Part shown: in pieces, positions 1 to 6,629 of the stretch | How positions within the stretch are numbered: the first letter of the stretch is position 1 | Layout of the letters: every line of letters begins with the position of its first letter | From: Marinosulfonomonas sp. | GTDB lineage: Bacteria; Pseudomonadota; Alphaproteobacteria; Rhodobacterales; Rhodobacteraceae | Reading direction: 5' to 3' | Assembly (NCBI GenBank): GCA_026989405.1 | Contig: JALSJL010000454.1 | Location: 1-9,642 of the forward strand | DNA length: 9,642 nucleotides | Program-made: the position numbers and the translations under genes | The notes under the pieces: generated by a model | What the model saw: only the letters and a program-made list of their open reading frames with translations | What the model was told of the DNA's origin: nothing | Database searches by the model: none

Positions 1-971
1 TCGATATTGGCATCCGCCGTGATGCCGAAATAGCGGATGTCGGCCCAGGCAGCGCCTTCGGGGTTCGAGGGCCCGGCCAGCTTGGTGACGATCCCCGTCA
101 CTGCCGCCAGTTCGCGCGTGGTCGGATCGTCGTTGATCGTCGGCGGGGCGCTGTCGCGCAGACCGGCCAACTCGTCCAGGATGAACGGCGACCAGATGAT
201 CATCGCGGCCTTGCCGCCCAGATACAGTTCGCGCGATTGCTTCCAGTAAAGCTCTCCGGGCGGCGAGGCTTCGGCGATGGCCTTGTAGAAATCCAGCACC
301 TCGGTGGTCTTTGCCTCGTCCAGCGGCTTGAAGCCGTTTTCGTCAACCGGGCTGACGCCATTGGCCAGGAACACATGCTCCAGCACCTGGCTCATGAAGT
401 TCTCGTCAACCTTTGTGGCGGCCACGAAGCCGAACATTTCCGGCGGGTTGTGCAGCTTGGCAATCGCCGCGCGGATGTTGTCATAGGTGTTGGGCGGGGC
501 CAGCCCGGCCTCCTTGAACAGATCGGCGCGGTAAACGATCATCTGGGTCCAGCCGTCCACCGGGACCGAGGCCCAACCGTTGTCGGTTTTCGCCATGTTC
601 AGCGCACCTTGCGCGAAAGTGCCGGTGCCCAGCGCCTCGATCACCTCGGTGGCGGCCTCGTCGTCAAGAATGCCCGCATCGATCCAGGGCAGCGCATATT
701 GCAGCGGGTGATAGATCACATCCGGCAGGTCGCCGGCGGCAAAGGCAGCAGTGGCGCGGGTGCCAAGATCGCTTTCCGTCACCGGGATCACCTCGACGCC
801 GATGCCGGTTGCGGCCTTGAACTCCTCGGCCATTGCCTGTTGCTTGGCCAGGCGGTCGGGCTGTTCTTCGGTGGTCCAGAAGCGGATATCGGCCTGCGCG
901 GCAAGCGCGCTCAGCGCCAATGCGCTGGTTGCGCCAAGCAAAAGCCGGGTGCTGAGATTCAATCGTTTCAT
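1..971 (-). CDS. Family 1 (carbohydrate-type) ABC transporter solute-binding protein, partial (C-terminus off window)
   Basis: Periplasmic binding protein of an ABC importer, probably for a sugar or polyol. About 323 codons are visible; the C-terminus lies beyond position 1. The N-terminus is a typical Sec signal peptide: MKR, then a hydrophobic stretch to about residue 24, then an AQA cleavage site near residue 27. The mature protein opens with DIRFWTTEEQ and has the style of family 1 binding proteins, including FKAATGIGVEV, LPDVIY near residue 85, VPVDGWTQMIVYRADLF and an AAMIIWSPF segment. No lipobox cysteine is seen, as expected for a Gram-negative periplasmic protein. The ATG at 971-969 has a Shine-Dalgarno GGGAG at 982-978 with a 6-nt spacer, and it overlaps the stop of the LacI-type gene as ATGA. 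The family is confident. The substrate is not readable, and the permease genes expected downstream are outside the window. Confidence 0.9.
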   Translation of the reverse strand, partial: MKRLNLSTRLLLGATSALALSALAAQADIRFWTTEEQPDRLAKQQAMAEEFKAATGIGVEVIPVTESDLGTRATAAFAAGDLPDVIYHPLQYALPWIDAGILDDEAATEVIEALGTGTFAQGALNMAKTDNGWASVPVDGWTQMIVYRADLFKEAGLAPPNTYDNIRAAIAKLHNPPEMFGFVAATKVDENFMSQVLEHVFLANGVSPVDENGFKPLDEAKTTEVLDFYKAIAEASPPGELYWKQSRELYLGGKAAMIIWSPFILDELAGLRDSAPPTINDDPTTRELAAVTGIVTKLAGPSNPEGAAWADIRYFGITADANI

Positions 972-2104
972 CGTGTTCTCCCATTGGTTTCGTCGTGGTT
1001 TCCTGCGGCCCGGACAAGGCGGGCCAACTCTTCGCTGGTGACGGCCGGGGGGCCGTCGGATGCGCGTTCAAGCAGGCGCGCGTTTTCACATTCCCGGAGC
1101 GTTGCCGGATCGGCGCCGCGGATGCGCGCGATCAACAGATGCGCCAGCCGTTCGCCGGCGCGCCGGGTATCGACGTTGAAGGTCGTGAGTGGTGGGGTTG
1201 CATATGCGCCTTCGGGCACGCCATCATATCCGATCACCGACAGTTCCCGCCCGATGGTCAGCCCGCGTGAAGCCGCCGCGCCATAGGCGCCCAGCGCGGC
1301 CATGTCGACGGCAAAGACCAGGGCGGTCGGCGGCGCGGCCAGCTCCAGAAGGCGGGCGGTGGCCCGCTCGCCATCCTCGGCCGTCACGGCATCCGCGGCC
1401 TCGAGTTGCGGATCGGCCCCAAGCCCGGCTTGCGTCAGCCCGGCCAGATAGCCGGCGTGGCGCAGGGCGGCATAGTTGAACCCGGCCCCACCGTTCACAA
1501 AGCCGATACGGCGATGCCCCATTCCGGCGAGACGCAAGACGGCATCGCGCATCGCGTTTTCGCCCAGGATATCGAACCAGGCGCAGTCTGTGTCATCGCC
1601 GGTGCGCCCGTAAAGCACGAACGGCACATGCGCGGTGCGCAACAAGTCGATGCGTTCATCATGCACCATGGTGCGCGGCAGGATGAACCCGTCTGCCTTG
1701 TGTTCATTGATCAACCGTTCAAGCGTGGCCTGCATGCTGGCCTGCGAATGCGCCGTGGCCACGGTCAGCGACCAGCCCTGCGCGCTGGCTTCCTGGGTCA
1801 CGCCGGCCAGAAAGTCGGACAGGAACGGGCGCTGCGCATCATGCGCATTCGTCTGCAAGACCAGCCCCAGAGACTTGGTGCGCCCGGTGCGGATCGCCTG
1901 CGCATGGCTGAGCGGGCGATACCCCATACGCTCGGCCTGTTTCGCGACCCGCTTGCGGGTCCGGTCGGAAATGTCGGGATAATTGTTCAGGGCGCGCGAA
2001 ACCGTGCCCTTGGTCAAATCAAGCGCATCGGCAACATCGGCAATCGTCACACGTCGCTTGCGCGGCGATTTTGGAACCAGATTGTCGAGGTAGGCCGTCG
2101 GCAT
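968..2104 (-). CDS. LacI-family transcriptional repressor
   Basis: DNA-binding regulator of 378 aa, a normal length for LacI/GalR. Residues about 19-66 form the helix-turn-helix (VTIADVADALDLTKGTVSRAL), followed by the hinge-helix region AQAIRTGRTKSLG. The periplasmic-binding-like effector domain then runs from about residue 78 (LGLVLQ, ADGFILPR, GHRRIGFVNG, LSVIGYDG). The usual hinge leucine position appears to be isoleucine (QAIRTGRT), a conservative change. I chose the ATG at 2104 rather than an in-frame upstream start at 2164, because AAGGGAG at 2117-2111 lies 6 nt before it and the longer form would run through a palindromic operator candidate at 2134-2149. The stop overlaps the start of the downstream solute-binding protein gene, so the regulator is probably specific to that sugar importer and controls its own operon. 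The effector is unknown. Confidence 0.95.
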   Translation of the reverse strand: MPTAYLDNLVPKSPRKRRVTIADVADALDLTKGTVSRALNNYPDISDRTRKRVAKQAERMGYRPLSHAQAIRTGRTKSLGLVLQTNAHDAQRPFLSDFLAGVTQEASAQGWSLTVATAHSQASMQATLERLINEHKADGFILPRTMVHDERIDLLRTAHVPFVLYGRTGDDTDCAWFDILGENAMRDAVLRLAGMGHRRIGFVNGGAGFNYAALRHAGYLAGLTQAGLGADPQLEAADAVTAEDGERATARLLELAAPPTALVFAVDMAALGAYGAAASRGLTIGRELSVIGYDGVPEGAYATPPLTTFNVDTRRAGERLAHLLIARIRGADPATLRECENARLLERASDGPPAVTSEELARLVRAAGNHDETNGRTR

Positions 2105-2133
2105 TGATTTCTCCCTTACATTCAGGGTTCCTT

Positions 2134-2149
2134 CCAAAACCGGTTTCGG
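2134..2149. promoter_or_regulatory. Candidate LacI-family operator upstream of the lacI-type gene
   Basis: The 16-mer CCAAAACCGGTTTCGG is palindromic about a central CCGG, with 14 of 16 positions symmetric (one mismatched pair). Its centre lies about 37 nt upstream of the regulator's start codon. A central CpG in a 14-20 bp palindrome is the classic LacI-family operator form, because the hinge helices insert at that step. A weak -35-like TTGAAA lies just upstream (2164-2159 on the minus strand). About 17 nt further on, the -10 region would fall inside the palindrome, although its sequence GGTTTT is a poor -10 match. The palindrome is seen directly; its role as an autoregulatory site is inferred. 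Confidence 0.6.
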
Positions 2150-2237
2150 CAAGGGGTTTTTCAAGTTTTTTCCGCGCGCCGGTTGAGACGCACATCAATG
2201 TGGGCGCAAATTGGCCCCCGAAATCATGCTCGCGTGC

Positions 2238-2266
2238 GCCCTGCCCGAAGGGCAATCCGGCAGGGC
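2238..2266 (-). terminator. Hairpin downstream of the hydrolase operon, possible terminator
   Basis: On the minus strand, GCCCTGCC (2266-2259) pairs perfectly over 8 bp with GGCAGGGC (2245-2238) around a 13-nt loop that could itself fold as GCCC-TTC-GGGC. The hairpin starts about 55 nt after the stop of the glutamine amidotransferase-fold gene and lies before the next transcription unit. No U-tract follows on either strand, so it is not a canonical intrinsic terminator. It could be a weak or Rho-assisted terminator, or a 3'-end stabilising structure. Confidence 0.4.
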
Positions 2267-2320
2267 AGCGGCACAGGTGGCGGTCGAAATTCGGGTGTAT
2301 CCAGGCGCCCGCGCGCCCCG

Positions 2321-3064
2321 TCAGCCCCCGCGCCCGTAGCGATCCACGAAATTGCGCAGCACCGTTTCGGGGGCATGCACATCGGCCGCGTGGCACATGG
2401 CGGTCAGCGTTTGTGCTTCTTCCGGCGGGAAATAGCCCCGGTCCTTGTAGATGCCGATCCGCACGGCAAAACCGTCACTGTCGGCTTCCGGGTGGAACTG
2501 GGTTGCATAGACGTTCCTGCCGTAGCGGATCATCTGGTAGGGGCAGGTTTCAGAGGCCAGCAGGTGCGTGCAGCCGGGCGGCAGGTCTTGCAGCGCTTCC
2601 TTGTGGCCGACGAAAGCCTCGAATGTGTCGGGCACATCGGCAAGCATCGGATCGGCCCGCCCGGCGTCGGTCAGGTGGCAGGTGCTGGTGCCGACCGGCT
2701 CGGCGTAGCGCTCCTTGTTCACCGGGGCGCCCAGATGATGGCCCAGCACGCCAATGCCGTAGCAACAGCCCATGAACGGCACATCGCGCGCCGTGATTTC
2801 GGGCATCAACCCCAGCACCGCCGATTCTATTCTGGCTTCAGTCGGGGTTTTCGCCTCGGGCGGGTCAGAAACACAGCCCGGCCCGCCCCCGACGATCACC
2901 CCCGAGTAGTCGTCAAGCCGCAACCCGTCGGGGAGATCCTCCTGATCCAGCCGGATGCGATGCACCTCATCTTCGCGCAGCCCCCCCTTGCGCAGAAAGG
3001 CCGCGAATTCATCGTCGGCGGCCTCGGTTTCGGGCCGCAGTTGCAGGATCAGAAACGGCCTCAT
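2321..3064 (-). CDS. Stand-alone class I glutamine amidotransferase-fold protein (GMP synthase-like GATase1)
   Basis: A 247-aa single-domain protein of the class I glutamine amidotransferase superfamily, closest in style to the stand-alone 'GMP synthase-like' group. The catalytic triad is visible: nucleophile Cys101 in FMGCCYGIGVLG, and His191 and Glu193 in ATQFHPEAD. The oxyanion-type glycine run GVIVGGGPG lies at about residues 56-63. No synthetase domain is fused to it, so the acceptor for any ammonia released is unknown. Some relatives of this fold hydrolyse gamma-glutamyl compounds instead (PuuD is the known example). I chose the ATG at 3064, 2 nt after the preceding gene's stop. No Shine-Dalgarno is seen, so translation is probably coupled to the upstream gene. 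It is the third gene of a minus-strand operon with two M20 hydrolases, which suggests a role in amino-acid conjugate or amide nitrogen metabolism. The family is confident, the substrate is not. Confidence 0.87.
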   Translation of the reverse strand: MRPFLILQLRPETEAADDEFAAFLRKGGLREDEVHRIRLDQEDLPDGLRLDDYSGVIVGGGPGCVSDPPEAKTPTEARIESAVLGLMPEITARDVPFMGCCYGIGVLGHHLGAPVNKERYAEPVGTSTCHLTDAGRADPMLADVPDTFEAFVGHKEALQDLPPGCTHLLASETCPYQMIRYGRNVYATQFHPEADSDGFAVRIGIYKDRGYFPPEEAQTLTAMCHAADVHAPETVLRNFVDRYGRGG

Positions 3065-3066
3065 GC

Positions 3067-4230
3067 TCAGGCGGCGGGCATCCGGCTTTCGACAACCTCG
3101 GCATACCACGAGCAACCCGCCGGGATCACGTCGTCATCGAAATTGTATTCCGGGTGGTGCACCATCGCGGTGTCGCCATTGCCCACCAGGATGTAGGCAC
3201 CGGGACGCGCATTCAGCATGAAAGCGAAATCCTCGCCCCCCATGATCAGCGGCGCCGGGTGGCAGGCCCCTGCAATATCCTTCGCGACATCGGCGGCGAA
3301 GGCCGTCTGCTCTTCGGCGTTTTCCATGACCGGATAACCCCGTTCGTAGTCGACGCGCGCCACGGCACCGAAGGTCTCGGCGGTTTTCTCGGCAATTTCG
3401 ATCAGGCGCTTTTCGGCCATGTCCTGAACCTCGGTGTCCAGCGTGCGCACGGTGCCGCGCAGCGTCACCTTCTGCGGGATCACGTTGTGGGCCTTGCTGT
3501 CGGTCTCGAACGAGGTCACCGAAACCACCAGCTGTTTCACCGGGTCGAGGTTGCGGCTGACGATGGTCTGCAAGGCGATCACGATATGGCTGGCGACAAC
3601 GGTGGTGTCGATCGTGTCCTGCGGCATCGCGGCGTGGCCCCCCTTGCCTTCGACCTCGATCTCGAACTGATCGGCGCTGGCAAAGAATGGCCCCGGACGG
3701 ATGGCGAACTGGCCAAGCGGCAGGCCCGGCATGTTGTGCATGCCGTAGACCTCCTGGATGTTCCAGCGCTCCATCATGCCGTCATCGACCATCACCTTGC
3801 CGCCGCCGCCGCCCTCTTCAGCGGGTTGAAAGATCAACACGACTGTGCCGTCGAAATTGCGGGTCTCGGAAAGGTATTTGGCCGCCCCGAGCAACATTGC
3901 CGTATGGCCGTCATGGCCGCAGGCGTGCATCAGCCCGGGGGTTTTCGAGGCATAGTCGACCCCGGTCGCCTCTTCGATCGGAAGCGCATCCATGTCGGCG
4001 CGCAAGCCTATGACCTTACCGGATTTATCGGTTTTTCCCTTGATCACGGCGACGACACCGGTGCGCCCGATCCCTTCTGTCACCTCATCACAGCCGAATT
4101 CACGCAGCTTTTCAGCGACGATGCCGGCGGTGCGCTGCACGTCGAACAGCAGTTCCGGGTGCTCATGAAAATCACGCCGCCATTCGGTGATCTCGGGCAG
4201 CAGTTCGGCAAAACGGTTCTTGACGGGCAT
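3067..4230 (-). CDS. M20D-family metal-dependent amidohydrolase (HipO/N-acyl-amino-acid amidohydrolase-like)
   Basis: A cytoplasmic enzyme of 387 aa, normal length, that removes acyl groups from N-acylated amino acids or related amides using two metal ions. All expected M20D residues are visible: Cys104 and His106 in HACGHDGH, the Glu138-Glu139 pair in QPAEEGGGGG, His165 in YGMHNMPG and the His358-His359 pair in VHHPEYNF. The opening WRRDFHEHPEL is also typical. Relatives include hippurate hydrolase, indole-acetyl-amino-acid hydrolases and L-aminoacylases, and sequence alone does not separate them. The ATG at 4230 is preceded by AAGGAG, which is formed by the last Lys and Glu codons of the upstream gene, whose stop is 5 nt away. 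No signal peptide is seen. It is the second gene of the operon. Family certain; precise substrate uncertain. Confidence 0.95.
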   Translation of the reverse strand: MPVKNRFAELLPEITEWRRDFHEHPELLFDVQRTAGIVAEKLREFGCDEVTEGIGRTGVVAVIKGKTDKSGKVIGLRADMDALPIEEATGVDYASKTPGLMHACGHDGHTAMLLGAAKYLSETRNFDGTVVLIFQPAEEGGGGGKVMVDDGMMERWNIQEVYGMHNMPGLPLGQFAIRPGPFFASADQFEIEVEGKGGHAAMPQDTIDTTVVASHIVIALQTIVSRNLDPVKQLVVSVTSFETDSKAHNVIPQKVTLRGTVRTLDTEVQDMAEKRLIEIAEKTAETFGAVARVDYERGYPVMENAEEQTAFAADVAKDIAGACHPAPLIMGGEDFAFMLNARPGAYILVGNGDTAMVHHPEYNFDDDVIPAGCSWYAEVVESRMPAA

Positions 4231-4235
4231 TGGTC

Positions 4236-5402
4236 TTACTCCTTTGTCAGGTGGTCGATCAGGCGGCGCATGAACTGCTCTCCGGCCTGAAACTGTTCGA
4301 TGGAAATGAACTCATTCGGTTGGTGGGCCTGGGCGATGTTGCCCGGCCCGCAGATGATGGCGGAATAGCCGCGCTCCTGGAACTGGCCCGCTTCGGTGCC
4401 GTAGCTGACAACCTCGGTGCCGTTTTCGCCGGTCAACTGGCGCACCAGGGTTTCCGCGGCACCGTCCTGCTCTGGTTGCAGCGCCGGGACATTGAATTTT
4501 TCGACGACCTCGATACCGGTTTCGGGGCGGACCGCTTTCATACCGGCCTCGACCTCGGCGACCTTGCCCATGTAGGCGGCGCGCCAGTCGTCAAAGCTTT
4601 CGCCCGGCACGCAGCGCATCGCCATCACGAACGCGCAGTCCCTGGCGGTGATGTTGTGGGCCGTGCCGCCTTCGATCACGCCGACATGCAGCGTCGTGAA
4701 CGGCGGCTCGAACGGTGCGGCAAGCTCCGAAGGGGGTTTTGCCATGTTCTCGGCGTTGCGCTCATTGGCCCACTGCAAGAGGCGCCCGGCCTCCATCACC
4801 GCCGAAACGCCCTGATGCAGCAAAGAGGAATGGATTTCGAACCCGTGCAGATGCGTGGCAAATCCAATGCCGCCCTTGTGGCTGTTCACCACGCGCATCA
4901 TCGAGGGCTCGCCAATGATCGCGGCCGAAGCGCGTGGCAGATGCCGTACCATTTCGTCGATCATCGGCGGCGCGCCGAGGCAGCCAACCTCTTCATCGTA
5001 AGACAGCGCGATCTGGATCGGGCGCCTGATGCCGGCTTCCAGCGCCAGCGGCACCGCCGCCAGCGCCAACGCGTCAAAGCCCTTCATGTCGCAGGTGCCG
5101 CGCCCGTAAAGACGCCCGTCCCTTTCGACAACCTCAAACGGGTCGGTCGCCCATTCCTGCCCGTCCACCGGCACAACATCGGTGTGCCCCGACAGCACGA
5201 CGCCGCCCTCGACCTCGGGGCCGACATTGGCATAGAGCGAAGCCTTTTTGCCGGTTTCATCCATCACACGGGTCGCGGACACACCGTGGCTGGCAAGATA
5301 GTCTTCCACCCAATCGATCAGCGCAAGGTTACTTTCCCGGCTGACGGTCGGAAAAGACACAAGCTTTTCCATGATCTCGCGCGCAGAAAGGTGTCGGCCC
5401 AT
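4236..5402 (-). CDS. argE: M20A-family deacylase, acetylornithine deacetylase (ArgE)-like
   Basis: A zinc-type hydrolase of 388 aa, the usual ArgE/DapE length, that cleaves N-acyl groups from amino acids; ArgE removes acetyl from N-acetylornithine in arginine synthesis. Visible metal and catalytic residues are His73 and Asp75 in SGHTDVVP, Asp105 in GRGTCDMKGF, the Glu137-Glu138 pair in SYDEEVGCLG, Glu165 in IIGEPS and His360 in QAHQPNEF. A TTG 21 nt upstream (5423) is in frame, but the ATG at 5402 has GGAG at 5412-5409 with a 6-nt spacer, so I prefer the ATG. It is the first gene of a three-gene minus-strand operon, divergent from a peptide importer. Rhodobacterales are generally expected to make arginine through ArgJ, so a catabolic deacylase role linked to the importer is as likely as biosynthesis. 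The gene symbol reflects family similarity rather than a proven substrate. Confidence 0.87.
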   Translation of the reverse strand: MGRHLSAREIMEKLVSFPTVSRESNLALIDWVEDYLASHGVSATRVMDETGKKASLYANVGPEVEGGVVLSGHTDVVPVDGQEWATDPFEVVERDGRLYGRGTCDMKGFDALALAAVPLALEAGIRRPIQIALSYDEEVGCLGAPPMIDEMVRHLPRASAAIIGEPSMMRVVNSHKGGIGFATHLHGFEIHSSLLHQGVSAVMEAGRLLQWANERNAENMAKPPSELAAPFEPPFTTLHVGVIEGGTAHNITARDCAFVMAMRCVPGESFDDWRAAYMGKVAEVEAGMKAVRPETGIEVVEKFNVPALQPEQDGAAETLVRQLTGENGTEVVSYGTEAGQFQERGYSAIICGPGNIAQAHQPNEFISIEQFQAGEQFMRRLIDHLTKE

Positions 5403-5438
5403 CAAGGTCTCCAACTCGGACAATTGCGCCGAAGGTGA

Positions 5439-5454
5439 TCTTGCAGAGGCAAGA
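5439..5454. promoter_or_regulatory. Perfect inverted repeat TCTTGC-N4-GCAAGA, candidate regulator site
   Basis: The sequence TCTTGCAGAGGCAAGA has two perfect 6-nt arms around a 4-nt centre. It lies 37-52 nt upstream of the deacylase start codon, immediately next to a TTGACC -35-like hexamer on the minus strand. This places it where a dimeric repressor or activator would act on the hydrolase operon. No regulator gene adjoins this region; the lacI-type gene has its own, different palindrome. It could instead be a short RNA hairpin in the leader. The symmetry is seen directly; the function is inferred. Confidence 0.45.
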
Positions 5455-5564
5455 GGTCAAGACCCGCCTGCATTCTTTTGGCGCTCGGCCAGAAATTCCT
5501 GCTTCATCGCAAATATCTGTTGCCGTGAATGAATTTAATGATAGCTTTCCTGAAAACCACCGCC

Positions 5565-5578
5565 CGGCGCACGCGCCG
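5565..5578 (+). other. GC-rich palindrome in the dppD leader
   Basis: CGGCGC-AC-GCGCCG forms 6-nt arms around a 2-nt centre, 47-60 nt upstream of the dppD-type start. In RNA it would fold as a 5-bp stem with a 4-nt loop. It could be a protein-binding palindrome or a leader hairpin; nothing in the sequence decides which. In a GC-rich genome such short palindromes also arise by chance. Confidence 0.3.
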
Positions 5579-5624
5579 AGGAAATCAAGAACAAGAGCAA
5601 TAGGAATTGCTTGGGGGGAACTAT

Positions 5625-6629
5625 ATGCCCGATGGGGCTCAGCCGATCCTGGATGTCCGGGATCTGAAGACCGTGTTCAAGACGCGCTCGGGCGAGGTGC
5701 ACGCGGTCAATGACGTGAGTTTCGACCTGCGCCCGGGCGAATTGCTGGGTGTCGTCGGCGAATCGGGGTCCGGCAAGTCGGTCACGATGATGTCGCTGAT
5801 CAAGCTGTTGCCGATTCCGCCCGCCGAAATCCGGCATGGCCAGGCGCTGTTTGACGGGCTCGACCTGCTGCAGGCGGATGAGGACACGCTGCGCGATATC
5901 CGCGGGGCGAAAATCGGGTTTGTCTTTCAAGACCCGATGACCTCTCTCAATCCGGTCTTTACCGTTGGTTTTCAGGTGATGGAACCGCTGCGTGAACACC
6001 TGGGAATGAGCAAATCGCAGGCCCGTATTCGCGCCGCAGAGCTGCTGGAACTTGTCGGCATTCCTGCTGCGGCCTCGCGCCTGAAGGACTTTCCGCACCA
6101 GTTTTCCGGCGGCATGCGCCAGCGCGTCATGATCGCCATCGCGCTCGCCTGCGACCCGCAGGTGCTGATCGCGGATGAACCGACCACGGCGCTGGATGTG
6201 ACGATCCAGGCCCAGATCATCGAACTGGTCAAAGAACTGCGGCGCAAGCTGGGCATGGCGATCGTCTGGATCACACACGATCTTGGGGTCATCGCCGGTA
6301 TCGCCGACCGCGTGATGGTGATGTATGCGGGCCAAATTGTCGAACAGGCACCGGTGCGAGAGCTGTTTTCGAACCCGCAACACCCCTATACCCGGGCCTT
6401 GCTTGAGACTGTTCCAAACGTGCGGGGCAAGCGCGCCAAGCGGCTGCGTGTCATCGAAGGCCAGCCGCCGATGCTGAATGCGCCTCCGGTGTCGTGCCCT
6501 TTTTTGCCGCGCTGCCGGCACGCCCTGCCACGGTGCGGCATCGAGAACCCGCAGCGCGTGCCCGTGGGGGCAGGCCATGACGTTGCGTGTTTCTGGGATC
6601 CGGAAACCGACGGGGAACGCCATGTTTGA
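5625..6629 (+). CDS. dppD: Peptide ABC transporter ATP-binding protein, DppD/OppD-type
   Basis: One of the two ATPase subunits that drive a dipeptide/oligopeptide-type importer at the cytoplasmic face of the membrane; 334 aa, normal for the family. Visible motifs are Walker A GESGSGKS (45-52), the Q-loop FQDPMTSLNP around Gln102, signature FSGGMRQR (160-167), Walker B VLIADEP (180-186) and the H-loop His218 in WITHDLG. The C-terminal oligopeptide-transporter domain carries Cys291, Cys297, Cys304 and Cys322 in CPFLPRCRHALPRC and VACFW, a pattern linked in related proteins to an iron-sulfur cluster. An in-frame TTG lies at 5607, but the ATG at 5625 has GGGGGGA at 5613-5619 and a 5-nt spacer, so I prefer it. 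It is the first gene of the plus-strand operon and overlaps the next gene by 8 nt. The substrate class (dipeptide versus another small molecule) cannot be read from the ATPase. Confidence 0.95.
   Translation: MPDGAQPILDVRDLKTVFKTRSGEVHAVNDVSFDLRPGELLGVVGESGSGKSVTMMSLIKLLPIPPAEIRHGQALFDGLDLLQADEDTLRDIRGAKIGFVFQDPMTSLNPVFTVGFQVMEPLREHLGMSKSQARIRAAELLELVGIPAAASRLKDFPHQFSGGMRQRVMIAIALACDPQVLIADEPTTALDVTIQAQIIELVKELRRKLGMAIVWITHDLGVIAGIADRVMVMYAGQIVEQAPVRELFSNPQHPYTRALLETVPNVRGKRAKRLRVIEGQPPMLNAPPVSCPFLPRCRHALPRCGIENPQRVPVGAGHDVACFWDPETDGERHV

Larger units (their letters stand above)
2105..2320. other. Intergenic region between the hydrolase operon and the lacI-type gene
   Basis: This 216-nt stretch separates the last gene of the deacylase/amidotransferase operon from the lacI-type gene, both on the minus strand. 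It contains a long-armed hairpin (2238-2266), the palindromic operator candidate (2134-2149), and the leader and Shine-Dalgarno of the regulator. The plus-strand reading frames crossing it show no recognisable family and continue antisense into neighbouring genes, so I call no coding sequence here. Confidence 0.7.
5403..5624. other. Divergent intergenic region between the deacylase operon and the dpp-type operon
   Basis: This 222-nt region must hold the promoters of two opposite operons. It contains a perfect inverted repeat near the deacylase side (5439-5454), an AT-richer stretch at about 5510-5555 that is the likeliest place for promoter melting, and a GC palindrome in the dppD leader (5565-5578). 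A -35-like TTGACC (5460-5455, minus strand) directly abuts the inverted repeat, but no good -10 lies at the right spacing. On the plus strand TTGCCG (5520-5525) is followed 16 nt later by TAGCTT, also weak. I see no convincing coding sequence here. Confidence 0.6.

Noticed and set aside
237..1286. Long plus-strand open frame (about 350 codons) opposite the solute-binding and repressor genes
   Set aside because: Antisense shadow caused by high GC at third codon positions. It is rich in Arg, Gly and His with no recognisable family, and it overlaps two well-supported genes.
2183..5438. Several long plus-strand frames opposite the three hydrolase-operon genes
   Set aside because: They are antisense to genes with full catalytic motif sets, have no family motifs of their own, and are explained by codon bias.
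5435..5713. Short plus-strand frame starting in the divergent intergenic region
   Set aside because: It has no recognisable domain, crosses both palindromes and continues out of frame into the dppD-type gene.
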